Below, piece after piece: positions 15,773-23,979 of a stretch of 50,821 nucleotides of DNA (positions within the stretch are counted from its first letter, which is position 1; the number at the start of each line of letters is the position of its first letter). The stretch is from an uncultured Bacilli bacterium. Lineage in GTDB: Bacteria > Bacillota_I > Bacilli_A > RF39 > UBA660. The translations under genes and the position numbers were made by a program. Below the pieces are notes generated by a model. It ran no database searches and was not told the origin of the DNA. It worked only from the letters and a program-made list of their open reading frames with translations. Where the stretch lies: contig CANQBI010000006.1 in assembly GCA_947589435.1 (NCBI GenBank), positions 1-50,821 on the forward strand. The letters are read 5' to 3'.

Positions 15773-16840
15773 ATGAAAAAAATTATATTCATATTGTTTT
15801 TATTATTTCCTTTGAAAGTATTTGCCATTAGTGCTGCCTCTTCTATTGCCATGGATTTAGATACGGGAAGAGTATTATATGGATATAATATTGATGATAA
15901 AAAATTAATAGCTAGTACGACGAAAATAATGACCGCAATTATTGCGATTGAAAAAGGTAATTTAGATGAAGAGATAATTGTATCCGACATTGTTTATAAA
16001 GCCTTTGGAAGTGCTATTTATATTGAAAAAGGAGAAAAAATAACTTTAAGAGATTTATTATATGGCTTAATGCTTCGAAGTGGTAATGATGCGGCTTTAG
16101 TAATTGCCGAATATATTTCGGGCAGTGTGGAGGAATTTGCTTATTTAATGAATGATTATGCCGCAAATTTAGAAATGACTAATAGTAAGTTTTATAATCC
16201 GCATGGCTTAGAAGAAGCAAATGGGGATGCAAATACATCAACGGCTTTAGATATGGCTAAGCTTACCAAATATGCAATGCAAAATCCAACCTTTAGAGAA
16301 ATATTTAAAACTAAAGAAAAGACGGTTAAAACTAATTATAAGACTTATGTGTGGCATAATAAAAATAAATTATTAAAGTATGATTATATAACCGGAGGTA
16401 AAACAGGTTTTACGAAACTAGCAAGAAGAACTTTAGTATCAACAGGTAGTAAAAATAATATGAACATTGTTGTGGTAACTTTAAATGATCCGAATGATTT
16501 TCAAGATCATGAAGAATTATATAATAGTATTTTTAAAACTTATAAAAGTTATCAGTTAATTAATAAAAAGAAATTTAAAATAAAAGGGGAGTCTTATTAT
16601 AATAAAGATAGATTGTATGTTAAAAATGATTTCTCTATGACTTTAAAGAAAGATGAATTAAAGAATGTTACTTTAGATATTAATCTAATGAAATTAAAAG
16701 ATTATCAAAGTGATGATATAGTAGGATATGTTTTAGTTAAATTAGATGGTAATATTTATCATAAAGAACCAATTTATGTGGAAGTATTAAAGGAAGAAAA
16801 GTTAACTTTATGGCAAAAATTTAAAAGGTGGTTGTTCTAA
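15773..16840 (+). CDS. D-alanyl-D-alanine carboxypeptidase (DacA/DacF type)
   Basis: This serine-type carboxypeptidase trims the terminal D-Ala of peptidoglycan stem peptides. The 355-residue protein has a signal peptide (residues 1-18), and the three penicillin-binding motifs: STTK (S48-K51), SGN (S103-N105) and KTG (K210-G212). The C-terminal part is the beta-rich domain and a final amphipathic helix (LTLWQKFKRWLF) that anchors the enzyme to the membrane. ATG 15773 follows TAGGTGG. Its stop overlaps the spmA start (TAATG), as in the dacF/dacB-spmA-spmB clusters of Bacilli. Confidence 0.93.
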   Translation: MKKIIFILFLLFPLKVFAISAASSIAMDLDTGRVLYGYNIDDKKLIASTTKIMTAIIAIEKGNLDEEIIVSDIVYKAFGSAIYIEKGEKITLRDLLYGLMLRSGNDAALVIAEYISGSVEEFAYLMNDYAANLEMTNSKFYNPHGLEEANGDANTSTALDMAKLTKYAMQNPTFREIFKTKEKTVKTNYKTYVWHNKNKLLKYDYITGGKTGFTKLARRTLVSTGSKNNMNIVVVTLNDPNDFQDHEELYNSIFKTYKSYQLINKKKFKIKGESYYNKDRLYVKNDFSMTLKKDELKNVTLDINLMKLKDYQSDDIVGYVLVKLDGNIYHKEPIYVEVLKEEKLTLWQKFKRWLF

Positions 16841-17427
16841 TGGTGGGGTATATTTGGGCCTTTTTAATTGGTATAGGGATTATTTATTCTTTTTTTAGTG
16901 GAAATATTGGGGTAGTTAATGAAAGTATTTTAGCCGGAGTTAATGAGGCTTTAGATTTAATTTTAAACTTATTACCGGTTATTGTTCTTTGGACAGGTAT
17001 TTTAAAAATAGCCGAAGTTAGTGGTCTTTTAGATAAATTTGCTCATCTTTTAAGACCTTTATTAAAAAGATTATTTCCAAGTGTTCCCGAAGATAATAAA
17101 GCTTTAGGTTATATATCTTCCAATATTGCGGCGAATATGTTAGGACTGGGAAGTGCCGCAACCCCAGCGGGATTAAAAGCAATGAATGAACTCCAAAAGA
17201 TAAATCCGAAGAAAGATACCGCAACCCCAGCGATGATTACCTTTCTCATATTAAATACCGCCGGAGTTACTTTAATTCCGACAACTATTTTGGCTTTAAG
17301 AGTGGCTTATAATTCGCAAAATCCTGGCGAAATTATAATGCCGGCGATTATTGCCACGACTATTTCTTCCATTGCTGGTTTAACCTTAGATTATTTTATT
17401 AGAAAGAGGCAAGATAAATGGCATTAA
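16840..17427 (+). CDS. spmA: Spore maturation protein A family
   Basis: This membrane protein of about 195 residues belongs to the nucleoside-recognition (Gate) domain group. The conserved IVLWTGILKIAEVSGLLDKFA, NKALGYISSNIAANMLGLGSAATPAGLKAM and NTAGVTLIPTT blocks match SpmA. In Bacillus it acts with SpmB in spore core dehydration; homologs also persist in non-sporulating lineages. ATG 16840 overlaps the preceding stop, and the downstream spmB start overlaps its end by ten bases, so translation is coupled. Confidence 0.92.
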   Translation: MVGYIWAFLIGIGIIYSFFSGNIGVVNESILAGVNEALDLILNLLPVIVLWTGILKIAEVSGLLDKFAHLLRPLLKRLFPSVPEDNKALGYISSNIAANMLGLGSAATPAGLKAMNELQKINPKKDTATPAMITFLILNTAGVTLIPTTILALRVAYNSQNPGEIIMPAIIATTISSIAGLTLDYFIRKRQDKWH

Positions 17428-17936
17428 TATCGAAAATTATTTTACCTATCTTTGTGGTGGTAATTATCTTTTACGGAGTTAAGAAAAAAATTAATGTTTA
17501 TGATACTTTTTTAGAAGGGGCTAAAGAAGGTTTAGTTACCACATTTAATATTTTTCCCGCCGTTATTGCCATGATTTTTGCTATTAATATTTTTTTAGAT
17601 AGTAATGTATTAGGTTTTGTTTTAAAAATAATTGAACCCATTCTAGGGGGTGTTACTGTTCCTTTAGAAATAGTCCCAATGGCTCTTCTTCGTCCTGTTT
17701 CCGGAACGGCATCTTTAGCCATTATGAATGATATTTTTAAAAATTTTGGTCCGGATTCTTTTATCGGAAGACTAGCCTCCGTTTTGCAAGGATGTACGGA
17801 TACGACCATTTATGTCATTGCTCTTTATTTTGGGACAGTTAAAATTACTAAAATTAAACATGCTTTATGGGGTGGTTTATTTGCGGATTTAATGGGGATA
17901 ATCGCGGCGATTATTTTAACTAATCTTTTCTTTTAG
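17418..17936 (+). CDS. spmB: Spore maturation protein B family
   Basis: This 172-residue membrane protein has the same Gate-type fold as SpmA. The signature blocks GAKEGLVTTFNIFPAVIAMIFA, LRPVSGTASLAIMND and SVLQGCTDTTIYVIALYFG are typical of SpmB. It partners with SpmA in the membrane. Its start lies inside the end of spmA, confirming an operon dac-spmA-spmB. Confidence 0.92.
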   Translation: MALISKIILPIFVVVIIFYGVKKKINVYDTFLEGAKEGLVTTFNIFPAVIAMIFAINIFLDSNVLGFVLKIIEPILGGVTVPLEIVPMALLRPVSGTASLAIMNDIFKNFGPDSFIGRLASVLQGCTDTTIYVIALYFGTVKITKIKHALWGGLFADLMGIIAAIILTNLFF

Positions 17937-17969
17937 AAAGTATTTTGGTATAATTTTGGTGGTGGTTTT

Positions 17970-18683
17970 ATGGAAAGATTACAAAAGGCCATTGCGGATG
18001 CTGGTTATACTTCGAGAAGAAAAGCCGAAGAACTTATAAAACAAGGTAAAGTAATAGTTAATGGTGAAGTTATTGATACTTTAGGTTATAAAGTAGATAG
18101 TAATGATGTTATTGAAGTTGAAGGACATACTTTAAATAAAAGAGTAATTAAAGAATATTATATGTTAAATAAACCAAGAGAAGTTATTTGTAGTGTCCAT
18201 GATGAAGCGGAAAGATTATGTGTTACTGATTTAATTGATACTAGTGCAAGAATTTATCCCGTCGGAAGACTTGATTATGACACCACGGGTTTAATTATTT
18301 TAACTAATGATGGCACTCTCGCTAATATTTTAATGCATCCTCGGCATCAAATAAAAAAAACTTATATTGCTAAAATAAATGGTATTTTAAAAGAAGAAGA
18401 TTTTAAAAATTTAAGAAAAGGTATTCTTGTGGATAATAGAAGAGTTTCTATTGATAATTTTAAAGTTAAAAAACAAGACAAAGAAAAAACTACTTCTTTA
18501 GTAGAAGTAACAATTCATGAAGGTAGAAACCATATTGTAAGAAGACTATTTGAAAATATGGGTTATGATGTTTTAAAATTAAATAGGTCTAAATATGGTT
18601 GTCTAGAACTAGGAGATTTAAAAAGTGGAGAATATCGTTCATTATCCGAAAGTGAAGTAAAAAAGTTATATGACTATAGATGA
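17970..18683 (+). CDS. rluB: 23S rRNA pseudouridine synthase, RsuA/RluB family
   Basis: This 237-residue enzyme isomerises a uridine in rRNA, most likely in 23S helix 89. It has an N-terminal S4 RNA-binding domain (MERLQKAIADAGYTSRRKAEELI, VIVNGE) and a catalytic domain with GRLDYDTTGLII, where the Asp is the catalytic residue. The end, GRNHIVRRLFENMG, is also typical. In Bacilli rluB often follows spmB, as here. It may start from its own promoter (TATAAT near 17949). The DUF4186 start lies inside its last codons. Confidence 0.92.
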   Translation: MERLQKAIADAGYTSRRKAEELIKQGKVIVNGEVIDTLGYKVDSNDVIEVEGHTLNKRVIKEYYMLNKPREVICSVHDEAERLCVTDLIDTSARIYPVGRLDYDTTGLIILTNDGTLANILMHPRHQIKKTYIAKINGILKEEDFKNLRKGILVDNRRVSIDNFKVKKQDKEKTTSLVEVTIHEGRNHIVRRLFENMGYDVLKLNRSKYGCLELGDLKSGEYRSLSESEVKKLYDYR

Positions 18684-19026
18684 TTATTTAACTAAATTAT
18701 CAAAATCTAAATTTCGGTCTTCTTTTCATTTAAAAGAAAAAGATAAATTATATATAGAAGAAAAAGGAATAGACACGATAAAAAGTCATGCTTATGATTT
18801 TATTAATAAAAGACTAGCTCCCAAAGATATTTTAAATGATGGGAAACAAACTCCCATGAGAGGGCATCCCGTTTTTATAGCGGAGCACGCGACCGCTACT
18901 TGTTGCCGGAAATGTTTAGAAAAATGGTATCATATACCCTCTAATAGAAGACTTACTAATAAAGAAATAGACTTTATTGTAAATATAATTATGACTTGGA
19001 TAAATAAGGAAATAAAAAACAAATAA
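18670..19026 (+). CDS. DUF4186 family protein
   Basis: This is a 118-residue protein of a family without known function. The motif GHPVFIAEHATATCCRKCLEKWYHIP is diagnostic: two adjacent Cys and a CxxC with a nearby His suggest a metal site. The C-terminal helix EIDFIVNIIMTWI is also conserved. The start overlaps the rluB end by 14 bases, so expression is likely coupled. Its stop lies inside the stem of the terminator at 19018. Confidence 0.88.
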   Translation: MTIDDYLTKLSKSKFRSSFHLKEKDKLYIEEKGIDTIKSHAYDFINKRLAPKDILNDGKQTPMRGHPVFIAEHATATCCRKCLEKWYHIPSNRRLTNKEIDFIVNIIMTWINKEIKNK

Positions 19027-19052
19027 GCAATCAACCAACTTATTTGTTTTTT
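19018..19052 (+). terminator. Terminator overlapping the DUF4186 stop
   Basis: AACAAATAAG and CTTATTTGTT form a 10-bp stem with a long loop and a T run. Confidence 0.75.
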
Positions 19053-19076
19053 CATTTCTTATGAATTTTAGAAATA

Positions 19077-19247
19077 TTAGTCATTTTCTTTTAATAAGTC
19101 TTCAAAGTCAAAAGGAATACCTTGCACCATTATAGCTTTTTTCAAAAACATATTAATTGCGGTATTCATATCAAGGCCTAAATCGTTAAATAATTTTTCT
19201 GCTTCTTTTTTAATATCACTGGGAACTTCAATAGTAATACTTGTCAT
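19077..19247 (-). CDS. RelB/DinJ family antitoxin
   Basis: This short gene encodes 56 residues starting MTSITIEVPSDIKKEAEKL and continuing LGLDMNTAINMFLKKAIMVQGIPFDF, the ribbon-helix-helix pattern and end of RelB/DinJ antitoxins. An SD GGAGATGA stands seven bases before the ATG. RelB/DinJ normally pairs with a YafQ/RelE ribonuclease directly downstream; here the downstream side is the DUF4186 terminator, so no partner toxin is visible. It is divergent from the MqsA-like gene. Confidence 0.85.
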   Translation of the reverse strand: MTSITIEVPSDIKKEAEKLFNDLGLDMNTAINMFLKKAIMVQGIPFDFEDLLKEND

Positions 19248-19398
19248 TTTAAATCATCTCCATATATTTTTATTTTATCACCCATCAGAATTAATATCAA
19301 TATTTATACAACACAAATCGATATTTTTGTATCAATGTTGTTGACAAAAAAGATTAGTTATGATAATGTTTAATTAGTTAAATTAGAAGGGATTTATT

Positions 19399-19764
19399 AT
19401 GAAATGTGATATTTGTAATTGTGAAGAAACTTATGTAAAAGAGCATAATCATAAATATAAAATAAGAGGAAAAGATATAAAATTTATTATGCCAAGAAGA
19501 TTTTGTAACAATTGTAATAATTTAGTTTATAATTCAAATTTAGATAATGCGTCATCATTAAAAGCCATTGAATTATATAATAAAAATTATGGCATTTCAA
19601 AAGAAGACATAATTAAACTACGTAATAAATTGGGATTATCTCAAAAAACATTTGCTAAAAAAATTGGCTGTGCTAAAAGAACGTTAATAAGTTATGAAAA
19701 AGGCACTTCTATTCCTAATGATGATTGTCTTAATAAAATAAAAAGTTTAATGATTTACAAGTAA
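19399..19764 (+). CDS. MqsA/YgiT-type antitoxin (zinc finger plus XRE HTH)
   Basis: This 121-residue protein has an N-terminal zinc-finger pattern, CDIC (C3, C6) and CNNC (C36, C39), and a C-terminal helix-turn-helix (LRNKLGLSQKTFAKKIGCAKRTLISYEKG). That domain order is that of MqsA antitoxins, which bind DNA and neutralise an MqsR-type toxin. No toxin gene is adjacent. A promoter with TTGACA near 19342 precedes it, within an intergenic region carrying ACAACA and TGTTGT inverted half-sites that could be an operator. Confidence 0.8.
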   Translation: MKCDICNCEETYVKEHNHKYKIRGKDIKFIMPRRFCNNCNNLVYNSNLDNASSLKAIELYNKNYGISKEDIIKLRNKLGLSQKTFAKKIGCAKRTLISYEKGTSIPNDDCLNKIKSLMIYK

Positions 19765-19768
19765 TAAA

Positions 19769-19789
19769 AAAACTCCCATAGGAGTTTTT
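19769..19789. terminator. Bidirectional terminator
   Basis: AAAACTCC and GGAGTTTT pair around CATA, with T runs in both directions; it serves the MqsA-like gene and the ferredoxin gene. Confidence 0.85.
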
Positions 19790-20093
19790 AAGCAGCGCTT
19801 TCAGATGGATTGAAATCACTATCAATTTCTAAATCATCTTCCTCATTGTGATGACAACATTCTTTTTTGTCACATCCCGCACAAGCATCTTCTTTGTCTT
19901 CCGCACCCTCGGCATAATTAATAGCATTAGTAGGGCAAGAAGACATGGCAATTTTTACATTTTCGGTATCAATGTTATCTTGGCTGATTACTTCAGAAAA
20001 TCCATCATCGCCAAAATCGAAATGTTCTGGGTCAGTTGCAACACAAACACCACAGCCAATACAGGCTTCTTTATTAACATATAACTTTTTCAT
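19788..20093 (-). CDS. Ferredoxin with Cys-rich C-terminal extension
   Basis: This small electron carrier of 101 residues has one [4Fe-4S] site: C11, C14, C17 in CIGCGVC and C53 in SSCPTNAI. It is of the Bacillus Fer type. Unusually, after residue 65 there is an extension with C71, C74, C79, C80 and HH (CAGCDKKECCHH), then a highly acidic tail. The extra Cys/His cluster could bind a metal; this is inference. A clear SD (GGAGGAAA) precedes the ATG. Confidence 0.9.
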   Translation of the reverse strand: MKKLYVNKEACIGCGVCVATDPEHFDFGDDGFSEVISQDNIDTENVKIAMSSCPTNAINYAEGAEDKEDACAGCDKKECCHHNEEDDLEIDSDFNPSESAA

Positions 20094-20150
20094 TTGTTTC
20101 CTCCTTTTTTAATTATATTAGAAAAAGAGGGTAAAAGCAATAAACAAATA

Positions 20151-20174
20151 CTTATTTTGTCAACTTAAAATAAG
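20151..20174. promoter_or_regulatory. Inverted repeat in the divergent intergenic region
   Basis: CTTATTTT (20151-20158) and AAAATAAG (20167-20174) are perfect inverted repeats with an 8-base spacer, between the ferredoxin and the 20230 gene. It overlaps a TTGTCA -35-like box, so it could be an operator. Confidence 0.4.
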
Positions 20175-20229
20175 AAAATATTTAAAAATAAAAATATCTG
20201 TGTTATGATTATGCTATGAGGTGTTTACT

Positions 20230-21108
20230 ATGAGTTCAAGAATGAACAAATATTATGATTCTTCTTTAGAAGAAGTGCCAACCCGTTATCATCGTAATGA
20301 AGAATTATATAAAGAAATTAGTAAAAATGAAATTGATAATTTTGAAATAAAGAGTAATTCGACTTTACTTGGGGAAAACAATAACGAGATTGATGTCGAA
20401 AAGATAAAAAAGATACTTGATACTAAGTATAATGAAACTGCGCAAAGAAGAAGTATTCGGATAGAAGAAGAAACAGAACCCGAAAAGATAATTGAAGATA
20501 CCAAAGAGTATGATATTAATGTTGTTTTAGAAAAAGCGAGAGAAGGAAAACAAGAAAATTACGAAGAAGAAAGATTAAAGAAATTAAGGAATACCCAATT
20601 TGATATTTTAAAGAATTTAAATGTGGAAGATGAAGTGGAAGAAAAAGAGGAAGAAGAGTATCTAGATGATGAAGATACGACAACGGAAGAAGTTATCAAA
20701 CCAAGTAATGATTCTTTTGAAGAAGAAAATTTAAAGACTTTAATAAATACCATTGCCTTTAATGAAAGTAAAAATAATTCTAAAGAAAAGGATATCAGTA
20801 ATTCATTAGATATATTAAGTGATTTAAAGGGTGATGATAATACGGAAGTCTTAGATGGCTTAAAAGAAGAAATAACGGAAATAGAAGATGTTATGGATAC
20901 CGAAGATGAAGAAGAAAATAAAAGTGATATGACTAATTCTTTCTATACCTCATCAAACGCTTTAAAACAAAAAGACTTTGAAGATTTAGAAGACTTTAAA
21001 GGTGATTTAGAACCTAGTGGTATTTTCTTAAAAGTTGTAATTGTAATAATTGTTTTAGTCTTCTTAGTAGGAGTAGGCTTATTAATTAAATCATTATATT
21101 TTTCATAA
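20230..21108 (+). CDS. Acidic tail-anchored membrane protein, unknown
   Basis: This 292-residue protein has a long Glu/Asp/Lys-rich, probably disordered cytoplasmic part and one C-terminal transmembrane helix (IFLKVVIVIIVLVFLVGVGLLI, about residues 266-288). The N-terminus MSSRMNKYYDSSLEEVPTRYHRNEELYKEI looks ordered and may be a binding module. No family was recognised. ATG 20230 has GAGGTG seven bases upstream. It precedes the yunB-like gene by eight bases and may be co-transcribed. Confidence 0.75.
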   Translation: MSSRMNKYYDSSLEEVPTRYHRNEELYKEISKNEIDNFEIKSNSTLLGENNNEIDVEKIKKILDTKYNETAQRRSIRIEEETEPEKIIEDTKEYDINVVLEKAREGKQENYEEERLKKLRNTQFDILKNLNVEDEVEEKEEEEYLDDEDTTTEEVIKPSNDSFEEENLKTLINTIAFNESKNNSKEKDISNSLDILSDLKGDDNTEVLDGLKEEITEIEDVMDTEDEEENKSDMTNSFYTSSNALKQKDFEDLEDFKGDLEPSGIFLKVVIVIIVLVFLVGVGLLIKSLYFS

Positions 21109-21116
21109 GATATAAT

Positions 21117-21857
21117 ATGAAGAGATTAAAAACTAAAAAACATCAAAAATATACAATATTAAAAATAATTAGTATTGTATTTTTTTTAGCTTTTTTAATA
21201 AGTCTTATAATGTATTTATGGTGGGGTAAAATGGTTAGTCAAAATATCTCTTTATTTATTGAAGAAAAAACCAATAAAGTTGTCTATCAATTCTTTACCG
21301 ATTTAATAACCGATGAAGTAATTAATAAAAAAAATATTAATAATATTTTAAATGTCGTTAAAGATAAAGAAGATAACATTCTCGCAGTTAATTACGATTT
21401 AGAAAAAACTTATGCACTTTTAACGGAAATATCCGTATTACTAAAGGATAGTTTAATTGATTTAGAAAAGGGGAGTATTGATGTTCAAACTTATGATGAA
21501 TATTTAAAAAGTAGTCCCTATGGTTTAATTTTAAATGTTCCTATTTTTTTAAATAGTCAAAATATCTTTTTAAATAATTTAGGACCTAAAATACCGGTTA
21601 AAATAAATATTAGTGAAAATTTACTTACCAATGTGAAAACGAAAGTAACCGATTATGGTTTTAATAATGCTTTACTCGAAGTTTATATTACTGTTGAGAT
21701 GGATAAATTAAATATTACACCTTTAGTAAAAGAGACCAAAAAATTTCATTATGATATTTTAATATCCTCTTTAGTAGTAAATGGGCGTGTTCCCGAGTTT
21801 TATGGTGATACCTTTGAAGCAGCCTCCAACATTTTGTATCTTCCAATGGCGATTTAA
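21117..21857 (+). CDS. yunB: YunB-family (sporulation-associated) protein
   Basis: This 246-residue protein has an N-terminal transmembrane helix (about residues 14-36) and an extracytoplasmic domain. The C-terminal half, LGPKIPVKINISENLLTNVKTKVTDYGFNNALLEVYITVEM, matches the conserved region of YunB, a protein made in the Bacillus mother cell during sporulation. The precise function is unknown. Together with spmA/spmB and a YutH-like gene it hints that the lineage sporulates or descends from sporulators. Confidence 0.75.
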   Translation: MKRLKTKKHQKYTILKIISIVFFLAFLISLIMYLWWGKMVSQNISLFIEEKTNKVVYQFFTDLITDEVINKKNINNILNVVKDKEDNILAVNYDLEKTYALLTEISVLLKDSLIDLEKGSIDVQTYDEYLKSSPYGLILNVPIFLNSQNIFLNNLGPKIPVKINISENLLTNVKTKVTDYGFNNALLEVYITVEMDKLNITPLVKETKKFHYDILISSLVVNGRVPEFYGDTFEAASNILYLPMAI

Positions 21858-21886
21858 GTGTGTTATAATTAAAATAGGGTGAGAGT

Positions 21887-22711
21887 GTGAAACCATTTGT
21901 TAATACAGCATTTTCGAAAGCAATTGAGGATTATTTGGCCAGTAAAGATAAACCAAATAGTCTTCTTTATAATACCTTTTTAGTGGTGGTAGTCAGGATG
22001 CTTATTAATATTTATGGGGAAGCCGATATAATAAATCCTTATAAAACGAGTAACGAAGAAGCCTTAGATACTAATTTAAAACGTTTTGGGGCTAAAGATG
22101 AAGAGATTATCAATTTAAAAAGATTAATGGATGGCTACTATCAAATTGAAAAGAAAAATGATGCTTCCATTAAAAGAGAAATAAATCCTTACTTTGTCGA
22201 AGTTCAAAAATGTATTATTGATTTATTTAATCTAAAAAGAATAAATTTTGAATATAGTGATGAAGATATTAAAGAATTTTTTGATTTATTATATACCCCT
22301 GGAACTAGTGATTATTTAAGAATATCCGAAAATTTTCGAAATACCGAAGATCCTTATGAAATTGCCGAGTATTATAAAATGGCCATGCAAATTAAGAAGA
22401 AAGAAAAAGAACACGAAGAAAAAGATTTACTAGGATTTGATGTTTATAAGCTATTTAATGTAAGTATTGCCGATTTAAGTAAAATGGAATCCGGGGATGT
22501 TGATAAATTAAATAAAGAAATATATGAATCATTAGATATCAAAGAAAATGCGATTAATAAAGATTATTTATTAGAAGAAAAAATAAAGGAAATTAAAAGA
22601 GAGAAAAGTTTAATAACAACTGGTAATGGATATGTTGATATTTTACTCGTAATGGGTATAATAGTAACTACCATTATGGTTATATCCATATTTGGAATTA
22701 TTGTTTTCTAG
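21887..22711 (+). CDS. Unknown protein with C-terminal membrane helix
   Basis: This 274-residue protein starts at GTG 21887 after AGGGTGAGA. It is largely helical and charged, with two ordered stretches, and has one transmembrane helix at about residues 248-272 (GYVDILLVMGIIVTTIMVISIFGIIVF). No motif identifies it. The orientation is probably tail-anchored with the bulk in the cytoplasm. The next gene begins 10 bases after its stop. Confidence 0.75.
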   Translation: MKPFVNTAFSKAIEDYLASKDKPNSLLYNTFLVVVVRMLINIYGEADIINPYKTSNEEALDTNLKRFGAKDEEIINLKRLMDGYYQIEKKNDASIKREINPYFVEVQKCIIDLFNLKRINFEYSDEDIKEFFDLLYTPGTSDYLRISENFRNTEDPYEIAEYYKMAMQIKKKEKEHEEKDLLGFDVYKLFNVSIADLSKMESGDVDKLNKEIYESLDIKENAINKDYLLEEKIKEIKREKSLITTGNGYVDILLVMGIIVTTIMVISIFGIIVF

Positions 22712-22720
22712 GGGGATAAG

Positions 22721-23023
22721 ATGAAAATAAAAATTAAAGATAATGATTATGAAGTAGTTAAAGATTATGGCGATACCTTAAGTGAATTAGATTTAGATGT
22801 AATTGTTACGGATTACTATGATAATTTTGATTATATTGTAGGGGATTGGGCTTATGGTAAAGTTAGATTAAAAGGTTTTTATGAAGAAGGAAATAAAAAT
22901 CTTAAAAGCCATAATAATATTAAAAATTTAGATGATTATTTAAAGAATAATTGTGCTTATGGCTGCAAGCATTTTGTTTTAAAAAAGATAAGTAACAATG
23001 AGGGTGTTGAAAAACAAAGTTAG
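22721..23023 (+). CDS. Small YutD-like protein
   Basis: This 100-residue soluble protein has the features of the YutD family: a start like IKIKDNDYEVVKDYGD, a central DYIVGDWAYGKVRLKGFY and a final CAYGCKHFVLKKI. YutD is conserved in Bacilli and of unknown function, and its gene lies near yunB and yutH/yutI in Bacillus, which fits this neighbourhood. SD AGGGGGAT precedes the ATG. Confidence 0.65.
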   Translation: MKIKIKDNDYEVVKDYGDTLSELDLDVIVTDYYDNFDYIVGDWAYGKVRLKGFYEEGNKNLKSHNNIKNLDDYLKNNCAYGCKHFVLKKISNNEGVEKQS

Positions 23024-23064
23024 TTTTGTTATAATGTTATAGTAGAAAAGGGTTGACGAAGAAG

Positions 23065-23940
23065 ATGGCAAAGATAAAATTAAATTTAGTTTCGGGGGCA
23101 GTGGTAGAAAAACCATTAATATGTGCCTTTAAAGCTAATAATTTAGAATATGTAGTATTAGATAATGAAATGAATGGTTCCATGGGTTTACCAATTATTT
23201 TAGTTTGTAAATTAGAAAATGGTAAACTTGTTAAAATATTAGACCAAAATGAATGGCAAATAGTTAAAGAGTATTTAAAAAATATTATTGCGGGTAGTCA
23301 AGTAGAACTTATTAAAGTTGCTCCTGAAATGATGGCAGATGATATTTATTATACCCAACTTACTTTACCACTTCCGTCATTTGATGCGTTAAAGAATGCT
23401 TATCAAATAGAAGAGACTAAAGTAGAATCTCCAGTTGAGCCAACAGTTCAAGCAGAGCCTGTTAGTCCAGTTATGGAACAAAGTGCTCCGGTAACTCCTG
23501 AAGTTCCACCGGTAGAAAATCCTACAGTTAGTGTAATGCCAGAAGTTAATAATGCTGTTGTAGAAAATCAAGCACCAGTTGCGGAACCAACAATGCCAAA
23601 TCCAACGGCTCCGGCAATTGATTTAGGAATAAATATGCCAAGTAGTGAGCCTACTCCTGAGGTTGCTCCAGTAAGTAGTGTTGAACCTGTTGTTCCAGAG
23701 ACTCCAGTAGCACCAGAAACACCTGTGACTCCTGTAATGCCAACACCAGATCAAGTTGCCCCAACTCAAGAAGTAGTTACTCCAGTTGCACCAACAATGC
23801 CTGAATCACCAGTAACTCCAACGGTTGAACCTATCGAAAGTGCTTTCAAAGAACAAAAAGAAGCTTTCATGCAAGCTTGTGAGAATATGTTCGATGCTTT
23901 AGTTCAAAAATTTGAAAGAGAATTAGAAAAGAAACAATAA
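23065..23940 (+). CDS. Protein with Pro/Val/Glu/Thr-rich low-complexity middle
   Basis: This 291-residue protein has an ordered N-terminal domain of about 110 residues (KIKLNLVSGAVVEKPLICAFKANNLEYVVLD...), then about 140 residues rich in PV, PT, PE and APT motifs, then a helical C-terminus (FKEQKEAFMQACENMFDALVQKFERELEKK). There is no signal peptide or membrane helix, so the linker is likely cytoplasmic. The function is unknown. ATG 23065 is used; a TTG at 23053 abuts AAAAGGG and is an alternative. Confidence 0.75.
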   Translation: MAKIKLNLVSGAVVEKPLICAFKANNLEYVVLDNEMNGSMGLPIILVCKLENGKLVKILDQNEWQIVKEYLKNIIAGSQVELIKVAPEMMADDIYYTQLTLPLPSFDALKNAYQIEETKVESPVEPTVQAEPVSPVMEQSAPVTPEVPPVENPTVSVMPEVNNAVVENQAPVAEPTMPNPTAPAIDLGINMPSSEPTPEVAPVSSVEPVVPETPVAPETPVTPVMPTPDQVAPTQEVVTPVAPTMPESPVTPTVEPIESAFKEQKEAFMQACENMFDALVQKFERELEKKQ

Positions 23941-23965
23941 AACTGAAAGAAATTTCAGTTTTTTT
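23941..23965 (+). terminator. Terminator after the Pro-rich protein gene
   Basis: AACTGAAA and TTTCAGTT form an 8-bp stem with loop GAAA and a T run. Confidence 0.88.
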
Positions 23966-23979
23966 CATATTATGATAGT

